From: Acidimicrobiaceae bacterium
GTDB taxonomy: Bacteria > Actinomycetota > Acidimicrobiia > Acidimicrobiales > RAAP-2
Reading direction: 5' to 3'
Assembly: GCA_027306605.1 (NCBI GenBank)
Contig: DAHUZK010000016.1
Location: 26,772 to 90,771, forward strand
DNA length: 64,000 nucleotides
How positions within the stretch are numbered: position 1 is the stretch's first letter; the number at the start of each line of letters is the position of its first letter. Position numbers and translations under genes: made by a program. Under the pieces are notes generated by a model, which saw only the letters and a program-made list of their open reading frames with translations, had not been told where the DNA came from and ran no database searches. Below are positions 43,925 through 52,299 of the stretch, one piece after another.

Positions 43925-44659
43925 GTGCCGCCGGACCGACCTGCTGACCGTCGGAGCCCGCCCACCGCGGCACGCCGCGCCGCGACCTCGACCAAGGGCG
44001 ATCGGACGCGTCGCGTCCTGCTGGCCGCCGCCGTGCTGCGCTTCGCCCGAGACGGCTACCGGGGCACCTCGGTCGCGGACGTCTGCCGGGACGCCGGTTT
44101 GTCCACGACGGCGTCGTATCCGTATTTCGCGAACAAGGAGGCACTGTTCGTGGCCGCGGTCGACGAGGACGTCGCCGGCCTGATCGGCGACGCCGTCTCG
44201 CTGGGTGGCTTGGACCAAGACGCCGAACAGTGGGGCCGGCTCTTGATGCGTGCTCTCATTGCCCACTTGGGTGCACACCCCCTCGCCGGCCGCATCTTGC
44301 GTGGCCTCGAGCCGGAGTTCACCATGCGGCTGCTCCACATCCCCGCCCTCCAGGAGCTGCGCAAGATGGTGGCCGATCTGATTCGTGACCAGCAGATGGC
44401 CGGCACGGTGCGCCAGGACATCGAAGCGACGCAGACGGCCAGCGGCATGGTCGTGATCGTGATCTCCTTGCTGATGGCCACCTTGCAAACGGGCGCCGGC
44501 GTCACCGGGTTCGAGCAGGTTGCCGAGGACGTGGAATCCGTTCTCCACGCTGCCACCCGGCCGCCGCACGAGACCGCCGACCCGCCGACCCGCCGCGGTG
44601 CCCCACCAGGCACCCGAGGCTTCCCCTCCACCCGCCGGTTCTGCGACGACCCTCGGTAG
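43925..44659 (+). CDS. TetR-family transcriptional regulator
   Basis: 244 residues with an N-terminal HTH: RVLLAAAVLRFARDGYRGTSVADVCRDAGLSTTASYPYFANKEALFVAAV. The C-terminal ligand/dimer domain is divergent, and a Pro/Arg-rich tail ends the protein. It probably controls the cotranscribed diiron oxygenase gene. A palindromic operator was not obvious upstream of 42949. GTG 43925 is the start; the ORF-track form overlaps the oxygenase gene in another frame. Confidence 0.8.
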   Translation: MPPDRPADRRSPPTAARRAATSTKGDRTRRVLLAAAVLRFARDGYRGTSVADVCRDAGLSTTASYPYFANKEALFVAAVDEDVAGLIGDAVSLGGLDQDAEQWGRLLMRALIAHLGAHPLAGRILRGLEPEFTMRLLHIPALQELRKMVADLIRDQQMAGTVRQDIEATQTASGMVVIVISLLMATLQTGAGVTGFEQVAEDVESVLHAATRPPHETADPPTRRGAPPGTRGFPSTRRFCDDPR

Positions 44660-44662
44660 AAT
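44657..44662 (+). promoter_or_regulatory. -10 element (TAGAAT) of yebC overlapping the tetR stop codon
   Basis: TAGAAT begins with the TAG stop of the TetR gene. It predicts a leader of about 115 bases for yebC. Confidence 0.45.
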
Positions 44663-44668
44663 CGAGTC

Positions 44669-44743
44669 CCACCCCCCGGGAGGAGGGGTGGAGAGACCGC
44701 GGGGGCGAAGGCAGCACCACGGCCGTCGGCAGCACCACGGCCG
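44669..44743 (+). promoter_or_regulatory. Structured yebC leader: hairpin plus 16-bp direct repeat
   Basis: CCACCCC (44669-44675) pairs with GGGGTGG (44685-44691) to make a G/C-rich hairpin just after the expected transcript start. GGCAGCACCACGGCCG then occurs twice (44710-44725, 44728-44743) at an 18-base period. No known riboswitch class was recognised. Confidence 0.4.
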
Positions 44744-44784
44744 GCCAGTGACACCAGCAGACGAGAAAGAGGCAGGACGAGCAC

Positions 44785-45534
44785 ATGTCGGGTCACTCGA
44801 AGTGGGCGACCACCAAGTACCGCAAGGGCGCCCAGGACAAGGCCCGCGCCAAGGTCTTCGCCAAATGCATCCGTGCCATCGAGGTGGCGGCGCGTGACGG
44901 TGGCGGCGACCTCGACGCCAATGCCACGCTCCGAACCGCGTTCCAGAAGGCGAGGGGGGCCAGTGTCCCGCTCGACACGATCGAGAAGGCCATCAAGCGC
45001 GGCACCGGCGAGCTCGAGGGCGTGCGCTACGAGGCCATCAACTACGAGGGCTACGGTCCCGGAGGCGTGGCCATCATGGTCGAGACACTGAGCGACAACC
45101 GCAACCGCACCGGCGCCGAGATGCGCAACCTCTTCAGCCGCAACGGCGGCAACATGGCAGAACCCGGCGCCGTGTCGTGGCAGTTCGAGCGCAAGGGCAT
45201 CGTCACCGTTCCGCTCGATCAGGACGAGGACAAGGTCATGGAGATCGCCATGGAGGGCGGTGCCGAGGATCTCTCGAGCAACGGCAGCGTCTGGGTGGTG
45301 ACGACCGCGCCGAGCGACCTCGAGTCGGTCCGCCGCGCCCTCGACGACGCCGGCATCGCCCCCGAGTCGGTCGACCTCAGCCTCGAACCGACCTCGCTGG
45401 TCCCCGTGCCCGACGAGGCCGACGCCAAGAAGGTGCTGCGCCTGCTCGATGCGATCGACGACCACGACGACGTCCAGGCCGTGCACTCCAACGCCGACAT
45501 CTCCGACGAGGTCCTGGCCTCCTTCGAGGGCTGA
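44785..45534 (+). CDS. yebC: YebC/PmpR-family protein (translation or DNA-binding regulator)
   Basis: 249 residues with the invariant N-terminus MSGHSKWATTKYRKG, the middle motif YEGYGPGGVAIMVE, and NRNRTGAEMRNLFSRNGGNMAE. Members are described as DNA-binding regulators and, more recently, as factors helping ribosomes at difficult stretches such as proline runs. It sits before ruvCAB, as in many bacteria. Confidence 0.93.
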   Translation: MSGHSKWATTKYRKGAQDKARAKVFAKCIRAIEVAARDGGGDLDANATLRTAFQKARGASVPLDTIEKAIKRGTGELEGVRYEAINYEGYGPGGVAIMVETLSDNRNRTGAEMRNLFSRNGGNMAEPGAVSWQFERKGIVTVPLDQDEDKVMEIAMEGGAEDLSSNGSVWVVTTAPSDLESVRRALDDAGIAPESVDLSLEPTSLVPVPDEADAKKVLRLLDAIDDHDDVQAVHSNADISDEVLASFEG

Positions 45535-45590
45535 GCCCACGGGCCGCCGAGCGGCGGACCCGGATCCGCGTCCTGAGCCCGGGACCCCAC

Positions 45591-45596
45591 TAGCCT
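45591..45596 (+). promoter_or_regulatory. -10 element (TAGCCT) of a likely leaderless ruvC transcript
   Basis: TAGCCT is followed by eight bases (ACGAACGC, no ribosome site) and then the ruvC ATG. Confidence 0.5.
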
Positions 45597-45604
45597 ACGA
45601 ACGC

Positions 45605-46129
45605 ATGTTCGTCTTGGGGATCGATCCTGGGCTGTCACGCTGCGGGTACGGGCTGGTGGCGCGGGGCGAGGAGGACGGGCGGCTGCGGGCCCATGCCGCC
45701 GGCGTGCTCGAGACGGATCCCGGTGCGCCGCTGCCGGAGCGGCTGTTGGAGCTGTGGACGGAGCTCCGGGCCCTCGTGGGCGAGCTCCAACCGGGCGTGG
45801 TCGTGGTCGAGCGGGTCTTCTTCCAGGTGAACGCCAAGACGGCCATGTCGGTCGGCCAGGCCAGCGGGCTGGCGCTGGTGACGGCGAGGGAGGCCGGCTG
45901 CGAGGTGGCCCAGTACACGGCGAACGAGGTCAAGCAGGGCCTGGTCGGCTACGGCGCCGCGACCAAGGAGCAGGTGCAGCGCATGGTGGCCCAGGTGCTC
46001 GGTCTGCGTGCGGTGGCCGGGCCGCCCGATGTGGCCGATGCCCTGGCGCTGGCGGTGTGCCACCTGACCACCGTCCCGCTGCGGCGGGCCGTCGACGCGG
46101 CGCTGGTGGCCGAGGCCGCGCCGAGGTGA
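45605..46129 (+). CDS. ruvC: Crossover junction endodeoxyribonuclease RuvC
   Basis: 174 residues of RNase H fold. Acidic catalytic residues are seen in LGIDPGLSRCGYG (Asp7), VVVERVFFQVN (Glu) and PPDVADALALAVCH (Asp). ANEVKQGLVGYGAATKEQVQRMV is the DNA-binding region. It resolves Holliday junctions with RuvAB. ATG 45605 is used; the ORF-track start lies within yebC. Confidence 0.94.
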   Translation: MFVLGIDPGLSRCGYGLVARGEEDGRLRAHAAGVLETDPGAPLPERLLELWTELRALVGELQPGVVVVERVFFQVNAKTAMSVGQASGLALVTAREAGCEVAQYTANEVKQGLVGYGAATKEQVQRMVAQVLGLRAVAGPPDVADALALAVCHLTTVPLRRAVDAALVAEAAPR

Positions 46130-46130
46130 G

Positions 46131-46153
46131 CCGGCACGAGCGGCACGTGCCGG
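46131..46153 (+). terminator. Stem-loop between ruvC and ruvA
   Basis: CCGGCAC and GTGCCGG form a perfect 7-bp stem with a 9-base loop, two bases after the ruvC stop. No U tract follows. It may attenuate transcription or be neutral. The rest of the 119-base gap holds a repeated GGTGATGAC and the ruvA ribosome site. Confidence 0.35.
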
Positions 46154-46248
46154 AACGAGGAGGGTGAGGGCGGTGATGACGGTGATGACGGTGGGGACGG
46201 GATGAGGACCGACGAGGACGAGTCGAGGATCGAGAGGGGGTGGTCGCG

Positions 46249-46947
46249 GTGATCGGGCTGTTGCGTGGTCGAGCCGTGCTCCGCAGCGGTGAGGGCGAGG
46301 TCGTTCTCGACGTCGGAGGCGTGGGCTACCGGGTCACCGTCACGCCGGCCACGGCTGCCGCCCTGGTGGCGATCCCGTCGACGTCGGGCACGTCCGGGCC
46401 GTCCGGGCCGTCCGGGCCGTCCGGGCCCGTCGGCGGCGCATCCGGGCCCGTCGGCGAGGCGATGCTGTACGTGCACACTCACGTCCGTGAGGACGCCATC
46501 GTGCTCTACGGCTTCCTCCACGACGACGAGCGGCGCTGCTTCGAGGTGTTGTTGAGCTCGCACGGCGTCGGTCCCTCGTTGGCGCTGGCGATCATGGCGA
46601 TGCTGTCGCCGGCCGCCCTGTCGACGGCGGTGCTGGAGGACGATCTCGAGACGCTGTGTGCCGTACCGGGCGTGGGCCGCAAGACGGCGGCCCGGCTGCT
46701 CATCGAGCTGAAGAGCCGCCTCGACCTGCCCGACCTCTCGTTGGATCCGGTCGGCGTCATGGCGTCGGGTTCGGAGGGGTCGGGTCGAGGGGCCTCCACC
46801 CGCACGTCAAGGGCGGAGGCACGGGCAGCCCTGGTCGAGCTCGGGTACGCGCCCGACGAGATCCGCGGTGCGCTCGACGGCCTACGCGACGATGTCGGGG
46901 TGGAGGAGATGCTCCGGCTGGCGCTACGCGAGCTGGCCTCACGGTGA
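46249..46947 (+). CDS. ruvA: Holliday junction helicase subunit RuvA with repeat insertion
   Basis: 232 residues. The OB domain begins VIGLLRG, and the acidic-pin VREDAI is intact. The HhH motifs [14 protein letters not shown] and [17 protein letters not shown], and a C-terminal RuvB-binding domain, complete the fold. About 22 extra residues ([15 protein letters not shown]) are inserted in a surface loop of the OB domain, encoded by a 9-bp tandem repeat. GTG 46249 is preferred because AGAGGGGG lies eight bases upstream and it gives the standard N-terminus. Confidence 0.93.
   Translation: MIGLLRGRAVLRSGEGEVVLDVGGVGYRVTVTPATAAALVAIPSTSGTSGPSGPSGPSGPVGGASGPVGEAMLYVHTHVREDAIVLYGFLHDDERRCFEVLLSSHGVGPSLALAIMAMLSPAALSTAVLEDDLETLCAVPGVGRKTAARLLIELKSRLDLPDLSLDPVGVMASGSEGSGRGASTRTSRAEARAALVELGYAPDEIRGALDGLRDDVGVEEMLRLALRELASR
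46392..46427. repeat. 9-bp tandem repeat inside ruvA
   Basis: GTCCGGGCC is repeated four times without change. It encodes the Ser-Gly-Pro triplets of the RuvA loop insertion. Confidence 0.9.
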
Positions 46948-48062
46948 GCCCGCGCGCCCGCCGTGAGGTGCTGGCGGTCGACGATGGCGACGCTGGCGAC
47001 GCTGGCGACGCTGGCGACGCTGGCGAGGAGCGACGCGTGGTCGATCCCGTGTCGGCCTCTGGCGAAGAAGAGCTCGAGGAGGTCGGCCTCAGACCCCGGA
47101 GCCTTTCGGAGTTCGTGGGCCAGGCCGACCTGGTGGAGCACCTCGGGATCGTGCTGCAGGCTGCCCGGCAGCGGCGCCAGCCGGTCGACCACATCCTCTT
47201 CGCCGGCCCACCCGGCCTCGGCAAGACGTCCCTGGCCGGCATCGTGGCGGCCGAGATGGGAACGGGCCTGCGCATCACTGCCGGCCCCGTGCTGACCCGT
47301 GCCGGGGACCTGGCCGCGTTGCTCACCGACCTCCAGGAGGGCGACGTCCTCTTCATCGACGAGATCCACCGTCTGCATCGCTCGGTCGAGGAGATGCTCT
47401 ATTCGGCGATGGAGGACGGTCGGCTCGACATCTTGATCGGGAAGGGACCGACGGCGCGCTCGATCCGCCTCGAGCTCCCGGCGTTCACGCTGGTCGGCGC
47501 CACGACCAGGACCGGACTCGTGTCGGGCCCGCTGCGGGACCGGTTCGGCTTCGTCGGGCGCCTCGACCTCTACGACCCGGCGGACCTGCGCTCCATCGTC
47601 GAACGCTCGGCCCGGATCTTGAAGGTGCAGATCGACCGGGAGGGTGCGGTCCGCATCTCGGAGCGCTCACGGGGCACACCGCGCGTTGCCAACCGGCTGC
47701 TGCGCCGGGTACGGGACTTCGCCGAGGTGCGCGGCTCGGGCTTCATCGACGGCACCACGGCCCGCGAAGGGTTGGAGCTGTTCGGTGTTGACGGCCTCGG
47801 TCTCGACAAGGTCGACCGGGCCATCCTCACCACGCTGTGCGGGCGCTTCGGCGGGCAGCCGGTCGGTCTCACGACCTTGGCGCAGTGCGTGGGGGAGGAG
47901 CCCGACACGATCGAAGACGCGTACGAGCCGTATCTCCTACAGAGCGGCCTCATCCAGCGGACCGCCCGGGGACGGGTCGCGACCGCTCGGGCGTGGACGC
48001 ATCTCGGATACGACGGTCCGCCTGGCGCACCCGACGCAACGAACTCGCCGGCGCTCTTCTGA
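46944..48062 (+). CDS. ruvB: Holliday junction branch-migration ATPase RuvB
   Basis: 372 residues. The AAA+ core has Walker [13 protein letters not shown], Walker [10 protein letters not shown], sensor [18 protein letters not shown] and a C-terminal winged helix ending LGY. The N-terminus carries an extra acidic [13 protein letters not shown] stretch before [12 protein letters not shown], encoded by a 9-bp tandem repeat. The GTG start overlaps the ruvA stop (GTGA), so translation is coupled. Confidence 0.95.
   Translation: MSPRARREVLAVDDGDAGDAGDAGDAGEERRVVDPVSASGEEELEEVGLRPRSLSEFVGQADLVEHLGIVLQAARQRRQPVDHILFAGPPGLGKTSLAGIVAAEMGTGLRITAGPVLTRAGDLAALLTDLQEGDVLFIDEIHRLHRSVEEMLYSAMEDGRLDILIGKGPTARSIRLELPAFTLVGATTRTGLVSGPLRDRFGFVGRLDLYDPADLRSIVERSARILKVQIDREGAVRISERSRGTPRVANRLLRRVRDFAEVRGSGFIDGTTAREGLELFGVDGLGLDKVDRAILTTLCGRFGGQPVGLTTLAQCVGEEPDTIEDAYEPYLLQSGLIQRTARGRVATARAWTHLGYDGPPGAPDATNSPALF
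46989..47024. repeat. 9-bp tandem repeat inside ruvB
   Basis: GACGCTGGC is repeated four times exactly, plus flanking near-copies. It encodes the Gly-Asp-Ala N-terminal extension of RuvB. Confidence 0.9.
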
Positions 48063-48176
48063 GCGGAGGCCTCGTCCTCGGCACCGGGCGCGACATTTCA
48101 CACTCTTTCTCCCGGCGCGACGGTCCTTGGGTTAGCGTTGTCCTGCCGTACCCGACAAAGGAAGCGAGGTGGCCCG

Positions 48177-48320
48177 ATGGCTGGAACCATGACGCGTCAG
48201 CCTCTGGCGGCGCGCGCCATCGTGACCGCGACGCCCGCCTTCGCTGCGACCTTTGTTCCGAGTGCCGGCGGAGGACGGTCCCGGCTCGCCGGGTCCGGGC
48301 TCTGCATCACCGGTCACTGA
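48177..48320 (+). CDS. Possible 47-residue small protein
   Basis: An ATG with GAGGTGG five bases upstream and a TAGCGT -10-like hexamer at 48133-48138 opens a 47-codon frame. It has a hydrophobic Ala-rich stretch (AARAIVTATPAFAATFV) that could be a membrane or signal segment. No homolog is recognised. High GC makes such short frames common, so this is only a candidate. Confidence 0.3.
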   Translation: MAGTMTRQPLAARAIVTATPAFAATFVPSAGGGRSRLAGSGLCITGH

Positions 48321-48536
48321 CGCCGACCGGTTCATCGAGGGGCTGAGCGCCCGCACGGAGCCTTCGCTTCGGCTCGCCTCGCCCGGCGAGCACGATCGGG
48401 AGATCCGTGAAGCTGTGTACCCGGATTTCGTCCGGCGTGCCCTCAGACCCCAGGAACCACACGACGACACCGCACATCCGCGGGCCCGACTCCGTCTTCG
48501 GGGGAGGTCGGGTCCAATTCGGACGGAGAGAACACA
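48321..48536. other. Gap before the ABC exporter gene with stem-loops
   Basis: No convincing gene. GCTCGCC-TCGCCC-GGCGAGC (48372-48391) is a perfect 7-bp stem-loop, which may be a terminator for the small frame upstream. An imperfect hairpin lies shortly before the ribosome site GGAGAG of the next gene. Confidence 0.4.
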
Positions 48537-50336
48537 ATGGGTGAACACACCCTCTTCCCCAACGCCACCAACAGGGAGACGCTGGCCTACTGCTGGCGAC
48601 AGATGCGCCCCGATCGCGTCGCCTTCGCAGGAAGCTGCACCGCCATCGTGCTCGGCACGCTCGCCAACGCGGTCGCCGCACCTTTGATCTTCGCCGCCCT
48701 CTTGGGGCGTCTCGCTCACCTCGATGCCCAGGGCCAGCGTTGGGCCGGTTTCGTGCCGCTGGCCGTCGCCTATGCGCTCGTCCTGGCGGCGGCGGTCGTC
48801 TTCGGGCGTATCGGCGGTTGGCTGAACTGGGGTGCCACGCTGCGCTCGTTCGGGCGTTCCATCATGAACGGCTACGACCACCTGATCGGCCTGAGCCATG
48901 CCTGGCACAACGACCGGCCCTCCGGCGAGGTCATCGCGACGCTCGAGACCTCCACATGGGCCTTCGTGGACCTGATCGACTCCATGGTCTGGGGCATTCT
49001 GCGAATCTCGGTCACGACGTTGGGCGCCATCGTCGTCCTCGCGTTCGTCGCCTGGCCGGTGGCTCTGGTCATGGCGGCGCTGGTCGGGGTGTTCGTGCTG
49101 GTGCTGCACCGCCGGATGGGCCGGGTGGTCGCAGCCGAGAAGGAATTCTCGGACGCACACTCGAGAGCTACGGGCGTCATCGCTGACACCATCACGAACT
49201 TGACCACGGTGCGCTCCCAGGCCGCAGAAGACCGGGAGATGACGCACGTGGACGCGCTGGTCGGCGATTCGCTGGCCGCGGATCTCCGGGCGCGGCGTGT
49301 CTTCACCGGCACGCGGCTGCAGATGGAATCGGCCATGGCCTTCTTCAACTGGGCCGCCGTCGCCGTGGGCCTTCTGTTGGCGTTGCACCACGTCGCCGCG
49401 GCCGGGGTCGTCTACCTGATCCTTTTCTATGCGACATTCGTCGGGACGAGCCTGGAGGAGTCCTTCGAGTTCATCCGGCTCATGTCACGCGCCATCGGGC
49501 GATGCGCGAAGTTCGCAGGGATCGCGGAGACGAAACCCGACATCACCGACGTGTCGGGCGCGCGGGAGTTGTCGGTGTCTCGTGGTCTCGTCGAGTTCCG
49601 CCGTCTCCGATTCTCCTACCGTGTCGGCGATCCGCTCTTCCACGATCTGGACCTGCGCATAGAGCCGGGTGAGCACATCGGTCTGGTCGGGCCGTCCGGA
49701 TCCGGCAAGACGACGCTGACGAAACTGCTCCTGCGCTTCGCCGACCGCGATGACGGCATGATCGCGATCGACGGACAGGACATCGCACGGGTGACACAGC
49801 AGTCGTTGCGTCGCAACATCGGGTACGTGCCTCAGGATCCCCAGATGCTCCACCGCACCATTGCGGAGAACATCTGCTACGGCCTCGACCTCCCGGGCGG
49901 TGTCGACATGGACCTCGTCCACTCTGTCGCGCGGGCGGCGTACGTGGACGAGTTCGTCGAGCGGCTGCCCGAGGGGTATCAGACGGTCGTCGGGGAGCGT
50001 GGCCTGAAGCTCTCGGGTGGCCAGCGCCAGCGTGTCGCCATCGCGCAGGCCATGGCCAAAGGGGCGCAGGTGCTCGTGCTCGACGAGGCCACTTCGGCAC
50101 TGGACTCCGAATCGGAAGCCCTGGTGCAGGAGGCGCTGTGGCACCTCATGGAGGGCACGACCGCACTGGTCGTGGCGCACCGCCTCGCCACCATCGCCCG
50201 TCTGGACCGCATCGTGGTGATGGACCGCGGGCACGTGGTGGAGCAGGGAACGCACGCCGAGCTGCTCTCGCTGGGCGGGGCCGGCGTCTACGGCCGCTTG
50301 TGGGCGCATCAGTCCGGCGGCTTCCTGGCCGCATAG
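48537..50336 (+). CDS. ABC exporter half-transporter (fused membrane and ATPase domains)
   Basis: 599 residues. Six membrane spans (about 30-320) precede an ATPase with Walker A GPSGSGKTT, signature LSGGQRQRVAIAQAM, Walker B VLVLDEATSALDSESE and the H-loop VAHRLATI. It would act as a homodimer or with a partner not seen here. Substrate unknown. The ATG has GGAGAG six bases upstream. It is one of the genes that separate ruvB from yajC relative to mycobacteria, and it converges on the histidine kinase gene. Confidence 0.87.
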   Translation: MGEHTLFPNATNRETLAYCWRQMRPDRVAFAGSCTAIVLGTLANAVAAPLIFAALLGRLAHLDAQGQRWAGFVPLAVAYALVLAAAVVFGRIGGWLNWGATLRSFGRSIMNGYDHLIGLSHAWHNDRPSGEVIATLETSTWAFVDLIDSMVWGILRISVTTLGAIVVLAFVAWPVALVMAALVGVFVLVLHRRMGRVVAAEKEFSDAHSRATGVIADTITNLTTVRSQAAEDREMTHVDALVGDSLAADLRARRVFTGTRLQMESAMAFFNWAAVAVGLLLALHHVAAAGVVYLILFYATFVGTSLEESFEFIRLMSRAIGRCAKFAGIAETKPDITDVSGARELSVSRGLVEFRRLRFSYRVGDPLFHDLDLRIEPGEHIGLVGPSGSGKTTLTKLLLRFADRDDGMIAIDGQDIARVTQQSLRRNIGYVPQDPQMLHRTIAENICYGLDLPGGVDMDLVHSVARAAYVDEFVERLPEGYQTVVGERGLKLSGGQRQRVAIAQAMAKGAQVLVLDEATSALDSESEALVQEALWHLMEGTTALVVAHRLATIARLDRIVVMDRGHVVEQGTHAELLSLGGAGVYGRLWAHQSGGFLAA

Positions 50337-50358
50337 CGGAGCCCCCGGGCTGGCGCCC

Positions 50359-52299
50359 TCAGGCGGAGGCGGGGGTGTTCGAGCTCCGGCTCGGCACCGC
50401 CGCCTCGGTCCGCAGCGGCAAGAAGACGCGGAAGGTCGTCGACCATCCCGGCGTGTCGACGATGTCGACGAAGCCCTCGTGAGCTTCGGCGACGGACTTG
50501 GCGATGGCGAGGCCGAGTCCGGTGCCCGGCACACCAGCCTCGGTCGAGGAAGCGAGGCGGTAGAAGCGCTCGAAGAGCTGGTCGCGTTCGCCTTCGGGGA
50601 TGCCGGGGCCCTCGTCCATGACTTGGACGCGGGCATAGGCATCCGCCTTGTCCACCACGACATGGACCCGGCCGCCACGAGGGGAGAACTTGATGGCGTT
50701 CGAGAGCAGGTTGCCCAGGAGCTGGTGGAGGCGGGTCGGGTCGCCGAAGATCGGGACCTCGTTGCCGGGCTCCATCGTCAGGACGACGCCTGCGACGGTC
50801 GCCGAGGTCTGGATGGCGTGCACGGCGTCCTCGGTGAGTCTGGCGAGGTCGAGCTCCACGAAGGCGACCCGTAGGCCGCGGCCGGCACCCGGGTCCGCCA
50901 GGAGGTCCTCGGCGACGCGCTGCAGGTGCTCGGCATTGCGCTCGATCGTCTGCAGCATCCGCATCTGGCTCTCGGTGAGCTCGCTCGAGGCATCGAGGAG
51001 GAGCTCGACGAAGCCGCGGATCGAGGTGATGGGAGTCCGCAACTCGTGGGACACCGTCGCCACGACGTCGTCCTTCATCTGGGTCAGCTCCCGCAGTCGG
51101 TTGTTCTGCTCGATCAGCGACTGCGTCACCTCCTTCTGGATGGCGAACAGTCGCTCCCGGTCGGCCGCGAGCTCTTCTCGCTCGGTGACGTCGATGGCGA
51201 CGACGACGTAGCCGCCGTTGGACGCTGCAGGCGCCTCCTCGGGTTCGTCGCGGTCGTTGGCCGACAGCGTGTCGTCGAGGGTCGCCACCCCCTCGAAGCC
51301 CTCGGGGATGTCGTCGAGCCAGTCCTCCTCGAGTGCGGCATCTGCCGCCGGGACGGGCAGTGCCCGCACTCGGACCACGCAGCGCCGCTGGTGCCCGTCC
51401 TTCCGGGTCGCCGTCCACGGCACCTCTGCGGCAGCCTCGGCATCGATCGGTTCGAGCGCCGTCCGCATGGCATCGATGGTCTGGCGTCGCTCGTCGATCT
51501 GCGCCGGGTCGATGAAATCGGCGATGGAGCGGATGCCGACCACCTCCGCCGCCCGATAGCCCAGCATCTGCTCGGCACCGGCGGAGAAGAAGGTCACCGT
51601 GCCGGCGGGATCGACACCCATGATGGCCGAGCCGGTTGCTGCCCGCAGGAGGGTCTCCAGGCGGTCGCGCGCATAGTCGGCCTCGCGGGCGTTGCGGCGG
51701 GCGATGCGCGACTGCTGCGCCAGATCGCTCAGAAAGGCGCGGTCGCGCGAGACCATCGTGTAGACGGTGGAGGCCACCAGCGTCGTCACGGTGGCCATGA
51801 CTGCGACCTGGCGCCACTCCAGCGTGGGGTACTTCGGCGGCCCGACGAGGAGCAGAGGGAACAACAGCGCCAGGTCCAGGCAGAACAGCCCGACCAGCAG
51901 GTGGAGCCGACGCCCGTAGAGCGACAGCCAGACGATGGGCAGGAGATAGACGACGACCAGACCGGAGTGGGAGCCGCCCTGTGCGTCGCGAATGACGGCG
52001 ATGACCGCGATGTAGCCGATCGGGATGATCAGCCAGGCCCAGTCCGGGAGGCGCTCCCAGGGAACGAGGAAGGCGGCGGCGACCAGCACGAAGAAGAGCA
52101 CGCCGGCGATGGAGATCTCGCGGCGAGCGTCGTGGGGGAAGGGGAGCACCGCGATGAGCACGGTGCCGATGGCCACCAGCGCGAACACGGGGAGGCGGAC
52201 CCGCATGGATCCCGAGAAGCCGATGGGTAGGGCAGTTCCGGGCATCTGCGGATCGCGACGCCCCTGGGGGTCAGATCGTGGCTGCGCCGATCTGGTCAC
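50359..52299 (-). CDS. Membrane sensor histidine kinase with PAS domain
   Basis: About 646 residues. Five or six membrane spans (about 30-185) are followed by a PAS domain (216-376). That domain contains an acidic insertion of roughly 45 residues (DIPEGFEGV, NDRDEPEEAP). The dimerisation box VATVSHELRTPITS has the phospho-acceptor His418. The HATPase domain has NLLSNAIKFSP, DEGPGIP and GTGLGLAIAKS. GTG 52299 overlaps the response-regulator stop (GTGA), which favours it. ATG 52245 is an alternative. The signal is unknown; the MFS-like membrane part suggests an intramembrane or extracellular cue. Confidence 0.86.
   Translation of the reverse strand: MTRSAQPRSDPQGRRDPQMPGTALPIGFSGSMRVRLPVFALVAIGTVLIAVLPFPHDARREISIAGVLFFVLVAAAFLVPWERLPDWAWLIIPIGYIAVIAVIRDAQGGSHSGLVVVYLLPIVWLSLYGRRLHLLVGLFCLDLALLFPLLLVGPPKYPTLEWRQVAVMATVTTLVASTVYTMVSRDRAFLSDLAQQSRIARRNAREADYARDRLETLLRAATGSAIMGVDPAGTVTFFSAGAEQMLGYRAAEVVGIRSIADFIDPAQIDERRQTIDAMRTALEPIDAEAAAEVPWTATRKDGHQRRCVVRVRALPVPAADAALEEDWLDDIPEGFEGVATLDDTLSANDRDEPEEAPAASNGGYVVVAIDVTEREELAADRERLFAIQKEVTQSLIEQNNRLRELTQMKDDVVATVSHELRTPITSIRGFVELLLDASSELTESQMRMLQTIERNAEHLQRVAEDLLADPGAGRGLRVAFVELDLARLTEDAVHAIQTSATVAGVVLTMEPGNEVPIFGDPTRLHQLLGNLLSNAIKFSPRGGRVHVVVDKADAYARVQVMDEGPGIPEGERDQLFERFYRLASSTEAGVPGTGLGLAIAKSVAEAHEGFVDIVDTPGWSTTFRVFLPLRTEAAVPSRSSNTPASA

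Noticed and set aside
46131-46248. Possible short ATG frames between ruvC and ruvA
   Set aside because: They arise from the repeated GGTGATGAC sequence and stop or merge into ruvA without a protein-like pattern.
48537-50336. ABC exporter as toxin or bacteriocin secretion system with the 47-residue frame
   Set aside because: The transporter lacks a peptidase C39 domain and the small frame has no double-Gly leader, so a processing-secretion system is not supported.
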